From the NCBI GenBank assembly GCA_963732925.1, contig CAVTBJ010000014.1:1-64000 (forward strand): 64,000 nt of DNA, read 5' to 3'. How positions within the stretch are numbered: position 1 is the first letter of the stretch; each line of letters begins with the position of its first letter. The notes beneath the pieces were generated by a model. It saw only the letters and a program-made list of their open reading frames with translations. It did no database searches and was not told the DNA's origin. The stretch comes from DASZRZ01 sp963732925 (lineage in GTDB: Bacteria > Acidobacteriota > Terriglobia > Terriglobales > Acidobacteriaceae). The translations under genes and the position numbers were made by a program. This document shows, one piece after another, positions 8,181 through 16,866 of this stretch.

Positions 8181-9061
8181 TTTTTCCGTTTACGGGCGAG
8201 GAGGCTGGCGCTTTGCTCCGCCAGCTCCTTCACCAGAAAACCCATTTTGGGATGGTTGGGCTCCAGATCGATGGGGAACTGCTGCCGGCGCAACTCTTCT
8301 GAGGTGACCGGCCCGATGGATCCCACCACTATCCCCGAACAGGCCCGCCGCACTGCCTCTGCGAGATTCATTTCGGCGGCTACCTGCATCAGGTGGCGTG
8401 CCTGCACCGATGTGGTGAACAGGAGTACATCTACTTCACCGCCCGCCAGTTTGCGCACCGCGTCCCTCAGCGGCGCCACGTCTTCCGGCAGTTGCCAGTC
8501 GTAGACCGGGACGCGCAGCACGCTGGCGCCGCGCTCGGCCAATCCATCCAGTAATTCCTGATTAGATGCCCCGTACTCCTGCACCCCCACCGTGCGGCCT
8601 TTGAGCGGAATCTGCTCCGCTCTTGTATCCAGGGTTTGTAGCAGTTCGCGCCAGGTATTGGGCTCGGGCACGGCCAGTGTGGGACGCAATCCGGCCTGCG
8701 CCAGAGCGGCGACGGCTTTGGGGCCGCGCGCTACCGTGGCGACCGACTTCAGAGCCTTCAGAAATTCCGCAAGTTGTCCCGCGTCTTCCAGCACGCGCAA
8801 CAGTACCCGCGTACCCACCCCGGTAAGCAGGATCAGCACCTGCACTCTTCCGGCGATCAACTCGGAGGCAAGGTGCAGGGCCTGGTGATTGTCCTTGAGC
8901 GGCACCTCGCGCATGGAGGGGGCGATGAGAGCCTCTCCGCCATAGTTGCGGATCAGGCGGGCAAGTTCTTCCGAGCGGCGGCTTTCCAGCGAGAGCACGC
9001 GCAGGCCGTTGAAGCCGGATTTGGCTGCCTGGGTTGGAGAAGCTTCGGTCATGCAACTCAT
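8177..9061 (-). CDS. hemD: Uroporphyrinogen-III synthase
   Basis: Cyclises hydroxymethylbilane to uroporphyrinogen III with inversion of ring D, for heme, siroheme and cobalamin synthesis. The protein has the two alternating Rossmann-like lobes of HemD. Recognisable elements are ILLTGVGTRVLL in lobe 1, GRTVGVQEYGASNQELLDGL at the lobe junction, LLFTTSVQARHL in lobe 2 and GSIGPVTSEELR near the end. Sequence conservation in this family is low, so the assignment rests on the combination. ATG codons at 9061 and 9052 are both possible, as is an upstream extension. Other hem genes are not adjacent. Confidence 0.88.
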   Translation of the reverse strand: MSCMTEASPTQAAKSGFNGLRVLSLESRRSEELARLIRNYGGEALIAPSMREVPLKDNHQALHLASELIAGRVQVLILLTGVGTRVLLRVLEDAGQLAEFLKALKSVATVARGPKAVAALAQAGLRPTLAVPEPNTWRELLQTLDTRAEQIPLKGRTVGVQEYGASNQELLDGLAERGASVLRVPVYDWQLPEDVAPLRDAVRKLAGGEVDVLLFTTSVQARHLMQVAAEMNLAEAVRRACSGIVVGSIGPVTSEELRRQQFPIDLEPNHPKMGFLVKELAEQSASLLARKRKN

Positions 9062-9259
9062 CTTGCCATAGACCCCAGCAGTGGCGGCTGGCAACTTGGT
9101 TTGCTTCTGAGCCGTGCGACCAGCCTCTGCGAGTTCAGGGGAAAGTGTCCGAGTTCCGCAGCATCACTGCTGACTGACCACAGATGCAATGGAATTGAGC
9201 CCTGGAGGCAGCAATCCGGATTAGAATTACTGCCATCAAAACACAAGGCAGTGGTCCTA

Positions 9260-9518
9260 GTGAAGCAAAGAATCGCGCTATGGACGCTGGCTGGTCTTGT
9301 GGTTGCCTGCATTGTGGTCCTGGCATTGGCTGCCACGGGACCTTGGCCTACCTCCAACCATGCGCTCTGGGCAGTTGTTGACGTTGCAAGCCCTGCCTCG
9401 CTGCTAAGGCATTATCCGCTCAAGTACTACTGGTTTGTCCTGATCAATGCCGGCACATACAGTCTGGTGGGACTCGGAAATCGAGCTTCTGCGGCGAGCG
9501 AATCGCGATTCGAACTGA
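9260..9518 (+). pseudogene. Small two-helix membrane protein, frame broken by one inserted base
   Basis: From GTG 9260 the frame encodes VKQRIALWTLAGLVVACIVV, a second hydrophobic stretch near KYYWFVLINAGTYSLVGL, and then diverges. If the G at about 9476 is skipped, reading continues as EIELLRRANRDSN and stops at TGA 9516-9518, giving about 85 residues with two membrane helices and a basic tail. This looks like the original gene. Without the correction the frame runs on into the next gene. There is no good ribosome-binding site for the GTG, so the start is uncertain. The function is unknown. Confidence 0.45.
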
Positions 9519-9580
9519 GCCGCTGGCGCCGGAGCCCCTATGCGATTCGTAACCGGTTCGGAGATAGTTTGGAGGGTGCA

Positions 9581-10162
9581 ATGTCTCTACGTTCTCTACT
9601 CGGTTCTCTACTCGCAGGAGTTGTATTTCTGTTCGCCACAGTCGGAATCTGCCTGCCGCAGACTCAGTCTCCGCCGCCCTCAGGCAGGATGACGCTAAAT
9701 GTCGCGAACCTTGATCTCATGGACTTTCTACATCTGGTGCAGCAGGCCAGCAGCCTGAATATCGTGGTTGCGCCCAACGTTCATGGCAGCGTCACCGCCG
9801 CGCTGCGCGATGTGCCCGCGCAACAGGCGCTGGACTCGGTGCTCCGGGCCAATGGCCTGGTGGGCGAGCACCAGGGCAACGTGGTCACTGTCATGACCCT
9901 TGAGGACGCAAAACGTCGCGCCGGGGAACGGCTTCACCTGGCCCGGGTGAGCCTGGCCGCCGCCCCGGTCACAACCTGCACCTACACTCTGAGCTATGCT
10001 CATGCCGGCGACGCCGTGGCCCTGCTGCGGCCTTTTCTTTCCTCTCGCGGCCGCATCGCCGTGAATCTGCGCGACAACATGCTGATCGTCACCGACGTGC
10101 CGCAGGCATTGCGGGCAATTGGGCTGCTGCCGGAAGCCACCGATCGTGGCGACTGCTTCTAA
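9581..10162 (+). CDS. Secretin/TonB short N-terminal (STN) domain protein without a barrel
   Basis: A 193-residue exported protein from ATG 9581, with GGAGGG upstream. A signal peptide covers about residues 1-27 (LLGSLLAGVVFLFATVGICL). Residues 35-95 match the STN domain found at the front of PilQ/GspD secretins and TonB transducers (LNVANLDLMDFLHLVQQASS, then VPAQQALDSVLRANGL). Residues 125-180 resemble the N1/NolW secretin module (YTLSYAHAGDAVALLRPFL, then DNMLIVTDVPQALRAI). No secretin barrel follows, since TAA ends the gene directly after the NolW-like part. It may be a periplasmic accessory to a secretion or pilus system, or a secretin remnant. No other pilus gene is adjacent. Confidence 0.8.
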   Translation: MSLRSLLGSLLAGVVFLFATVGICLPQTQSPPPSGRMTLNVANLDLMDFLHLVQQASSLNIVVAPNVHGSVTAALRDVPAQQALDSVLRANGLVGEHQGNVVTVMTLEDAKRRAGERLHLARVSLAAAPVTTCTYTLSYAHAGDAVALLRPFLSSRGRIAVNLRDNMLIVTDVPQALRAIGLLPEATDRGDCF

Positions 10163-10259
10163 CCGGGAAACAACTGCCTCCGCGCGGTTCGAGCCTGCGT
10201 CGGCTCTGCTCCTGGTGAAGTTGGTGGCGTTAGAATGGGACCAGTAGCCACCACCGCAA

Positions 10260-12155
10260 ATGCGCACCGGTTCACAATCTGATCATGGCTGGCGCCCCTA
10301 CCTCCTGGCGGTGCTGGCAAGCATGCTGGCAATCGCCATCCGCGCCGCCATGGACCGGCTGACCGGGGCTTACGCGCCCTTTGGAACGGCATTTCTAGCC
10401 GTCATGGCGATGGCCTGGTTTTTCAACTGGCGTCCGGCGCTGCTTTCCCTGTTTCTGGGCGCGGCTGGAACTACCTGGCTTTACTACCATCCTGCCAGTT
10501 CGGTGCACCTCACAGGATCCGCGCAAGTTGCCGGGTTGATCGCCTTTACCTGCGTCAGCATCGCCGTGATCGCCATGGGTGAGGCCTACCGTCACCGGCA
10601 GGAGGAAGTTCTGGAGGCGCTGGCGCGAAGCCGCGCCGAAGGGAAGCGTCTGGCATCGGAAATCGAGGCCAGAATGCGCCTGCAGGAAGCCAGCAACCGC
10701 CTGGTCGCCCTGGTCGAGTCTTCCGAGGACGCCATCATCGGCAAGGACCTGCGGGGAACCATTACCCACTGGAATCCTGCGGCCGAGCGGATGTACGGCT
10801 ACAGCGCGGTGGAAGCGGTCGGCCGCTCCATCGACATTCTGTTCCCTGCGGAAAAGATGGAGGAGTTTCGCAGCATCATGGACTCTCTCCGCCACGGTCG
10901 CCCTGTCGAACACTTCGAAACCAGCCGCCTTAGGAAAGACGGAACCCGGCTGGATGTCTGGCTCTCCATGTCTCCCATCAAATCGCCGGAAGGGGAAGTG
11001 ATCGGCGCCGCGGCCATCGAGCGTGATGTGACCGAAAAGAACCGGCAGGAAGCTCTTCTGCAGGAAACCGATAAGCAGTTCAAGCGCGCCGCCGCACTTG
11101 CCGGCATCGGAGCCTATGAGTGGGACCTCGCCACCGGCCGGATGCGCTGGTTCGCCAGAACTCCCTCCCTGCAAGCAATGGACTCGAAGGATGGAACCGC
11201 ATCCTGGCTCGACTTCGTTCATCCGGAAGATCGCGAACTGCTGCTGGCTGCCCATTTTTCTCCCCCGGGCACCGGAACCCCCGAGGAAGAAACGGACTGC
11301 GAGTTCCGGGTGGTGCGTCCGGACGGGCAAATTCTGTGGCTGCTGTCCCGCGCGCACCGGGTGCCGGAGCGCAACCTCGGCGGCGCCAAGGCCGTTGGGG
11401 TCCTGCTCGACATCACCGACCGCAAGAAGGCACAGGATTCCCTGATGCGTGCTGAAAAAATGGCGGTTGCGGGACGCCTGGCGGCCAGCATTGCCCACGA
11501 GATCAACAACCCGCTGGAGGCCTTGGTCAACCTCATCTATCTGGCGCAGAACGATCCCGCCTCCAGCGCCAGTTATATGGTGGCCGCGCAGCGGGAACTG
11601 ATGCGGGCCTCCGAATTGACTCGCCAGACCCTCGGCTTTTATCGCAGCAGCAGTGTCCGCGGCCGCTTTTCCATCAGCCGCCTGCTCGATGAGGTGCTCA
11701 CGTTCGTTTCCCCCCGCATCGACCGGAACAGCGTTCGCGTGGTGCGGCAGTACCAGCCTGACCTGGAATGGGTGGGAGTGGAAAGTGAAATTCGCCAGGT
11801 CTTGCTCAACCTGGTGGTGAACGCCCTCGACGCCTTGCCCGTGGGCGGCGCCCTTACCGTTCGCACCCGCAGGAGCGGCGATGAGATCAGGATTTTGGTG
11901 GCGGACAATGGGCAGGGCATCCCCCCTTCGTCGCGCTCCATGATCTTCGAACCGTTTTTTACCACCAAGCCGGAGACCGGAACGGGCCTGGGCTTGTGGG
12001 TCACCAAGAGTATCGTTGAGAAGCATGGAGGCACCCTGCGCTTCTTCAGCCGTGCCAACGGGAGCCGTACCGAGGCAGAGCGCAGCGGCACGGTATTTAT
12101 CATCACTTTACCGGCGAATACCGCTGTGGTTTCAGAGGCGGCCAGTGTTGGCTAG
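10260..12155 (+). CDS. DUF4118 membrane / double-PAS sensor histidine kinase
   Basis: A 631-residue hybrid of membrane and cytoplasmic domains. Residues 13-105 form four helices of DUF4118 type (AMDRLTGAYAPFGTAFLAVM, LSLFLGAAGTTWLYY). Two PAS modules follow (about 150-262 and 275-395; each ends in a PAC-like IERDVTEKNRQE or LLDITDRKKAQ). HisKA has the phospho-acceptor His413 in SIAHEINNPLEAL. The ATPase domain shows the N box (NLVVNALDA), G1 (DNGQGIPPSS) and G2 (GTGLGLW). ATG start at 10260. No response regulator gene is next to it, so it is an orphan kinase here. PAS domains could sense redox, light or ligands; no chromophore residue can be named from sequence. Confidence 0.93.
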   Translation: MRTGSQSDHGWRPYLLAVLASMLAIAIRAAMDRLTGAYAPFGTAFLAVMAMAWFFNWRPALLSLFLGAAGTTWLYYHPASSVHLTGSAQVAGLIAFTCVSIAVIAMGEAYRHRQEEVLEALARSRAEGKRLASEIEARMRLQEASNRLVALVESSEDAIIGKDLRGTITHWNPAAERMYGYSAVEAVGRSIDILFPAEKMEEFRSIMDSLRHGRPVEHFETSRLRKDGTRLDVWLSMSPIKSPEGEVIGAAAIERDVTEKNRQEALLQETDKQFKRAAALAGIGAYEWDLATGRMRWFARTPSLQAMDSKDGTASWLDFVHPEDRELLLAAHFSPPGTGTPEEETDCEFRVVRPDGQILWLLSRAHRVPERNLGGAKAVGVLLDITDRKKAQDSLMRAEKMAVAGRLAASIAHEINNPLEALVNLIYLAQNDPASSASYMVAAQRELMRASELTRQTLGFYRSSSVRGRFSISRLLDEVLTFVSPRIDRNSVRVVRQYQPDLEWVGVESEIRQVLLNLVVNALDALPVGGALTVRTRRSGDEIRILVADNGQGIPPSSRSMIFEPFFTTKPETGTGLGLWVTKSIVEKHGGTLRFFSRANGSRTEAERSGTVFIITLPANTAVVSEAASVG

Positions 12156-12327
12156 CGGAAGATTTCCTTTGGCGGGCGAAGACGAGGCTTCGGAGGAAGG
12201 GAAGAGCCGTAGGTCAAATCCACCGTGTTGCTCTCACCAATCCAACCACTAGGCAGTCAAACCAGTAGCCAGTTTTTGCGCTGAGCATCAAGCAAAGCTG
12301 TGGCTCCCCCAAGCCGGACCGAATCCT

Positions 12328-13467
12328 ATGGCTGAACCTGCGTATCCCGCCGCCAAATCCGTCGCCACGCGCGTGCAGGACCATTTCCGCCGTCACATTG
12401 AAAGCCTTCCTCAGGCAGACGGCGTGCCGCTTGCCACTGCGCCCACGCAGGCCGACATCGCAGCGCTGGTCGATGTGGCCTTCTGGGCCAGCCTGCGCCG
12501 CGAGGAGGGATACACGCCGAAGATCTCTCTCGCCTTCCTACCTCCCGAGCGCGCCGATGGCGCCATGATATTTCGCAATCGCCTTCGCTTGACCCCGGAG
12601 CTGCTCTCCCGGCTGGCCCCGGCCGTCGAGCGCCCCGGTATTCACCTGGCCGTCTGGGCCCAGGATGGCGATCTTGCCCTCTGGGGCTCGACCCGCGCGC
12701 TGCCTCCTTATTGCTTCGTTCTCGAGGTTGCTGGTCCCGGCCTGCTGGTCATCAAGCACCGCCGTCGCGAGGAGTCCGGCAAGTTCCTGAACGTCGTGGT
12801 GCTCGAGGGCGATGCCGTCAAGTTCGTCAGCGAGCAGGGAGGCAAGCTGGGCGACTGCCATTCCATGTCCCGCGCGCTGCTCGGGTTGTATGGCCACGGT
12901 CCCGAGCCGGATTCGGTGGACTATCTCCTCGAGCTTGCCACTTCCATGCGCGCTCATGGCCGCGGCGGAATCCTCCTGGTGGTTCCGGAGGGAACCGATA
13001 CCTGGCTGGAGTCGGTGGTCCAGCCCATCGCGTACTCCGTTTCGCCTCCGTTCGCGGGCTTACGTCAGCTGGCGCAGGGGCCATCGACCGACCGGAGCGA
13101 CAGGCGCTGGCTGGGCTCCCTCCGCCGGGTGGTGGATGGTATTGCCGGCCTGACCGCCGTGGACGGAGCCACCGTCATCAGCAGCAATTACGAGTTGCTC
13201 GCGTTCGGCGTGAAGATTGCCCGGCGCCTGCGGCGCGAGCGTGTCGAGCAGCTCATCCTGACCGAGCCCATCGAAGGAGCCGCCCCCAGGGTGCTTCCCA
13301 CTTCCTACATTGGCGGGACCCGGCACCTCTCCGCCGCCCAGTTCGCCCACGATCAACAGAACGCGGTCGCCCTCGTGGCCTCGCAGGATGGCCAATTCAC
13401 CGTGTTTGCCTGGTCCGAGTGCGACCAGTCCGTGGTTGCCCACCGGGCCGAAAGCCTGCTGCTCTGA
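12328..13467 (+). CDS. DisA-N-like (DACNV-type) putative nucleotide sensor protein
   Basis: A 379-residue soluble protein. The C-terminal 110 residues resemble the diadenylate cyclase fold: DGATVIS at 279-285 corresponds to the DGA motif and GGTRHLSAA at 329-337 to the GTRHRAA motif, followed by an AVALVASQDGQFTVF strand like the acidic ALIVSEE region of DisA. The second Arg of RHR is replaced by Leu, and the following Ser/Ala differ, so cyclase activity is doubtful. The N-terminal 260 residues match the DACNV-type arrangement described for DisA-like sensor proteins, as far as I can judge by eye. It may bind or sense a nucleotide. It is monocistronic, with a histidine kinase gene 170 bp upstream on the same strand. 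Confidence 0.75.
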   Translation: MAEPAYPAAKSVATRVQDHFRRHIESLPQADGVPLATAPTQADIAALVDVAFWASLRREEGYTPKISLAFLPPERADGAMIFRNRLRLTPELLSRLAPAVERPGIHLAVWAQDGDLALWGSTRALPPYCFVLEVAGPGLLVIKHRRREESGKFLNVVVLEGDAVKFVSEQGGKLGDCHSMSRALLGLYGHGPEPDSVDYLLELATSMRAHGRGGILLVVPEGTDTWLESVVQPIAYSVSPPFAGLRQLAQGPSTDRSDRRWLGSLRRVVDGIAGLTAVDGATVISSNYELLAFGVKIARRLRRERVEQLILTEPIEGAAPRVLPTSYIGGTRHLSAAQFAHDQQNAVALVASQDGQFTVFAWSECDQSVVAHRAESLLL

Positions 13468-13619
13468 AACGGTGGGTACCAAGGTATTACCAGAGAGGTT
13501 ACCCGAGTACCTGACCTCCGGTTAGGTGCGGGTTTGGCCGGGAATCCTTATCTTCAGAGATGCCGACCTCGTGCCTGGCAAATTTTGAAAAGGAGCAGTG
13601 GAAGTTACCAGAGCTGACC

Positions 13620-13641
13620 AGGGCCGCCTTCGGGCGGCCCT
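13620..13641 (+). terminator. Strong GC hairpin, possible terminator
   Basis: GGGCCGCC (13621-13628), loop TTCG, GGCGGCCC (13633-13640), closed by a flanking A-T pair. An eight-base GC stem on a stable UUCG tetraloop is typical of terminators, although only a weak T-rich tail (CATTT) follows. It lies 150 bp after the DisA-like gene and 80 bp before a small gene. Confidence 0.6.
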
Positions 13642-13722
13642 CCGTCATTTACGGCAAAATCCGAGATCGCGAACCTGCATCCAATCAGATATCTTGGAAA
13701 GCGCATCGTGACGGGAGGATCT

Positions 13723-13959
13723 ATGAAAAAGGAAGACTTCGCCAGCAAGCCGCCGGAGCAGGACCCGGACGCTCACAAGGGAGCCACTGAATCCGACCAG
13801 TACCACGACGGCACGCCCGTCTCCATGACGGGACAGCTTTCTCATCGCACCTCCGACCCCATGGTCAAGGATGCCGACAGCGACTTTCCCGAGCCCGGAG
13901 CCCGCGCCGAACACAGCGGCGAGCCGGAAGCGGGCGGACCCGAAATGAAAAGAAAATAA
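13723..13959 (+). CDS. Small hydrophilic protein of unknown function
   Basis: A 78-residue protein with ATG at 13723 and GGGAGG five bases upstream; an in-frame GTG at 13708 lies before that site. The sequence is rich in Asp, Glu, Pro, Gly, Ser and His, with no hydrophobic core (for example KPPEQDPDAHKGATESDQYH), and ends in KRK. It is probably intrinsically disordered and could be a stress or desiccation-type hydrophilin, but that is inference from composition only. It converges with the acyl-CoA synthetase gene, 61 bp away. Confidence 0.65.
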   Translation: MKKEDFASKPPEQDPDAHKGATESDQYHDGTPVSMTGQLSHRTSDPMVKDADSDFPEPGARAEHSGEPEAGGPEMKRK

Positions 13960-14020
13960 GCCGCGGCGTTGTCTTCCTGCAATCGCGACGGCTCGTGAAT
14001 CCGAATGCGGAAACCGTTCT

Positions 14021-15481
14021 TCACAGCAAGTGCTTCTGCACCTTTCCCATCGCATTGCGGGGAAGCGCCTCCACCTGCACGAACCTGCGCGGGATCTTGA
14101 ACGAGGCCAGCATTCGCCGGCAGTGCGCTTCCATCTCTGCCGGGTCAATCGTATCTTCGGCCACCACATAGGCGATGGGAACTTCGCCGCGCCGGCCATC
14201 CGGCGCGCTTACGACTGCGGCTTCGCGAATTCCCGCGATTTCCAGCAGCACCTCTTCAACCTCTCGCGGATAGATATTGAATCCGCCGGAAATGATCAGG
14301 TCGGTCCGCCGTCCGCGCAGCGTGTAGTAGCCGTCAGGAGAGCGTTGGGCAAGATCGCCAGTCTTAAACCACCCCTCCACGAAGGCACTGGCCGTTGCCT
14401 CGGGATTACGCCAGTAGCCGGAGAATACGTTAGGACCCCGTACCAGCAACTCTCCCGTATCGCCTTCCGCCACGTCCTCGCCCGCGGCATTGACGATCCG
14501 CGCCGAAACGCCGGGCAGGGGAAAGCCCACCGACCCCGGACGCCGCTCGCCGCTGTAGGGATTGCTCAGGTTCATCAGGGTTTCACTCATCCCGTAGCGT
14601 TCCAGGATGGTGTGGCCAAAGCGGGCGCGAAAGTCTTCCAGAAGCTGCGCCGGAAGCGCCGCCGACCCGCTCACGAACAGACGCATGCGTTCCCCGATGG
14701 CGCTCGCGCTTTCCAGCGGCAGTTCGAGCAGGCGCACATATACCGTCGGGACCCCGAAAAACAGCGTGGGCCGAAACTCTCGGAACCATGCCTCCGCGCG
14801 CACCGCCTCAAAGCGCTCCACCAGGCGCATGCGGCAGCCCGAAGCGAGCCACGTCATCAGCCCATTGCACAGACCATGCACATGGAACAGCGGTAGCACC
14901 GCCAGATATCGGTCGGCGGAGGTGATTCGCCAGGCGGCGATCAGATTGCTTGTGTTGGCCAGGCAGTTGTTGTGGGAAAGCACCGCGCCCTTCGACCGCC
15001 CCGTGGTGCCGGAGGTATACACCAGCAGCGCCGGGGCCTCCCCCGCGAAGGTTTCGCGGAACGATTCCGAGGACTGGCTTTCTGCCGCGGCCGTGAGCTC
15101 GCCAACATCCCAAAGGGAAGTGCCCGGCGGAAACAGGGCGAACTGGTCGCGTGTGGTCACTACTGCGCGCGGTTCAGAGTCGCTGATAATGTGCCCGATC
15201 TCCCGCTCGCGGTAGAGCACGTTGATCGGCGCCAGCACCACGCCCAGCCGCATGCAGGCAAGCAGCACATCCACAAACTCGATGCAGTTGGGAAGATAGA
15301 TTGCCAGACGGTCGCCTTGCTGGAGTCCGCGCTCGCGAAACAGCCGCGCCAGGCGCAGGCTGCGGGCCGCAACTTCGCCAAATGTTAGCGACTGCGGGGG
15401 TCCGTTGCCACTCTCAAACTCAATCGCAACGCGGTCGTCCTGCCCGGCAAACGAAGACTCAAAGATGTCGGTGAGCTGCAC
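14021..15481 (-). CDS. AMP-forming acyl-CoA synthetase, malonyl-CoA synthetase-like
   Basis: A member of the ANL adenylating family, 486 residues. The P-loop YTSGTTGRSKG is at residues 155-165, ERYGMSETLMNLSNPYSGER carries the A5 region, and the C-terminal region has RGRRTDLIISGGFNIYPREVE followed by the catalytic Lys in PRNAMGKVQK. The ERYGMSE...SNPY...GERRPGSVGFPLPGV pattern is like MatB malonate-CoA ligases, so malonate or a short-chain acid is a reasonable substrate guess. Start is GTG 15481; no ATG is available in frame. The divergent esterase gene begins only 50 bp away, so both promoters share a very short region. Confidence 0.9.
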   Translation of the reverse strand: MQLTDIFESSFAGQDDRVAIEFESGNGPPQSLTFGEVAARSLRLARLFRERGLQQGDRLAIYLPNCIEFVDVLLACMRLGVVLAPINVLYREREIGHIISDSEPRAVVTTRDQFALFPPGTSLWDVGELTAAAESQSSESFRETFAGEAPALLVYTSGTTGRSKGAVLSHNNCLANTSNLIAAWRITSADRYLAVLPLFHVHGLCNGLMTWLASGCRMRLVERFEAVRAEAWFREFRPTLFFGVPTVYVRLLELPLESASAIGERMRLFVSGSAALPAQLLEDFRARFGHTILERYGMSETLMNLSNPYSGERRPGSVGFPLPGVSARIVNAAGEDVAEGDTGELLVRGPNVFSGYWRNPEATASAFVEGWFKTGDLAQRSPDGYYTLRGRRTDLIISGGFNIYPREVEEVLLEIAGIREAAVVSAPDGRRGEVPIAYVVAEDTIDPAEMEAHCRRMLASFKIPRRFVQVEALPRNAMGKVQKHLL

Positions 15482-15531
15482 GGAGAAAAATCATATCGCA
15501 GAGGTCGCAGAGAGGGCATAATACCCGCCCT

Positions 15532-16866
15532 ATGTGGAAAGCCGCCTTGCTGTCTCTTTGCCTTGTTGCCTCTGCCTTCGCCGCAGAAAAGCTTTCAGCG
15601 CCGCAACTCATCGAACTCGCCAGGTCCCATAGCGCAGGTCTGCGCGGCGCCATCACTGCCACCTTCGATGCCAAAGACCTGAAAGAGGGAACTGCCTGGG
15701 CGGGCCACGGCGCCGACTTCTTCTTCGCCACGGAATCGCCATCCCAGCCGGTGCTCGTCATCGACGACGCCTCCCAGCAGAAGATGCAGCATCTTGCCGG
15801 CTCCGACCTCTGGTACGCCTCCGCGCGCGTCGAGCCGGTGGCGCGCCTGCACGCGTTTCATTACCTGGTCAAGGGCGCAATGTTCGGCGGACGCCTCGAT
15901 CTACCCGTCTTTGGCCCTCTTTCCTATCTCCAGCCGGGAGTCCCGTCTGGCAAGCTGTCAGGACCCATCGCTCACGTCAGCAAAATCTATGACGGCATGA
16001 AGAGCGAATACTGGATCTACGTGCCGGCGCAATATGACCCCAGCGTTCCGGCCGCGCTCATGGTCTTCCAGGACGGCGGCTCCTACATCCATCGTGACGG
16101 CAACAATCCGGCGCTTAACGTCATCGACAACCTGATCGCGCAGAAGAAAATTCCCGTCATGATCGCCGTCTTGATCAACCCCGGCGACATCAGCGACTCG
16201 CCGGGAACGCCGACTTATAACTTCGTCAAGGCCTATTCGGAGAAGTGGCATCGCACCCTGAAAGATTCCATGCGCAGTACGCTCTACGACACGGTGAGCG
16301 AGCGTTATCCACGCTTCCTGCGCGACGAAGTGCTCGCCGAGGTGGAAGCGAAATACAACATCCGCAAGGATGCCTACAGCCGCGCCATCACCGGCCTCTC
16401 CTCCGGCGGGATTTGCAGTTTCAACGCCGCCTGGCAAATGCCGGATCAGTTCAGCCGCGTCCTTTCCTGGATTGGCAGCTTCGAAAGCATTCAGTGGAAG
16501 GAAGATCCCAGCGTCCCCGACGGCGGCCAGGACTACCCCACCAAAATTCTCCGCGAACCCAGGCGCAACATCCGCGTCTGGCTGCAGGACGGCTCCAACG
16601 ATCAGGAACAGGACCGATATGGAAGCTGGCCGGAGGGAAATCTGCGCATGGCCAATGCTTTAAAGATGAAGGGATACGATTTTCACTTCAGCTTCGGCAA
16701 AGGCACGCACAATTCCGGCCACGGCGCTGCGCAGTTTCCTGAAGAGATGATCTGGCTGTGGCGCGACTACGATCCCTCGAAAACCGAACAGACCTACAAC
16801 GTAGAAGCCTCGGAACAATCGAAGCCGGTATTTCGCGTAACCGTCACCAACCGCGACACTGAATGA
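15532..16866 (+). CDS. Exported enterochelin-esterase-like alpha/beta hydrolase
   Basis: A 444-residue protein with a signal peptide (MWKAALLSLCLVASAFAAEK, cut after AFA). An early beta-sandwich region (about 20-150, FFFATESPSQPVLVIDDASQ) matches the N-terminal domain of Fes-like esterases. The alpha/beta domain follows, with the nucleophile elbow GLSSGG at about residue 287 and a likely catalytic His in GTHNSGHGAAQFPE. Members hydrolyse siderophore or carbohydrate esters; being exported, this one may act on polysaccharide-linked esters. ATG start at 15532. No iron-uptake gene is adjacent, so a siderophore role is not supported by context. Confidence 0.88.
   Translation: MWKAALLSLCLVASAFAAEKLSAPQLIELARSHSAGLRGAITATFDAKDLKEGTAWAGHGADFFFATESPSQPVLVIDDASQQKMQHLAGSDLWYASARVEPVARLHAFHYLVKGAMFGGRLDLPVFGPLSYLQPGVPSGKLSGPIAHVSKIYDGMKSEYWIYVPAQYDPSVPAALMVFQDGGSYIHRDGNNPALNVIDNLIAQKKIPVMIAVLINPGDISDSPGTPTYNFVKAYSEKWHRTLKDSMRSTLYDTVSERYPRFLRDEVLAEVEAKYNIRKDAYSRAITGLSSGGICSFNAAWQMPDQFSRVLSWIGSFESIQWKEDPSVPDGGQDYPTKILREPRRNIRVWLQDGSNDQEQDRYGSWPEGNLRMANALKMKGYDFHFSFGKGTHNSGHGAAQFPEEMIWLWRDYDPSKTEQTYNVEASEQSKPVFRVTVTNRDTE

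Noticed and set aside
8774..9580. Extension of the STN gene upstream to 8774
   Set aside because: It overlaps hemD on the other strand and its signal peptide and ribosome site are at 9581, so the upstream part is not the same protein.
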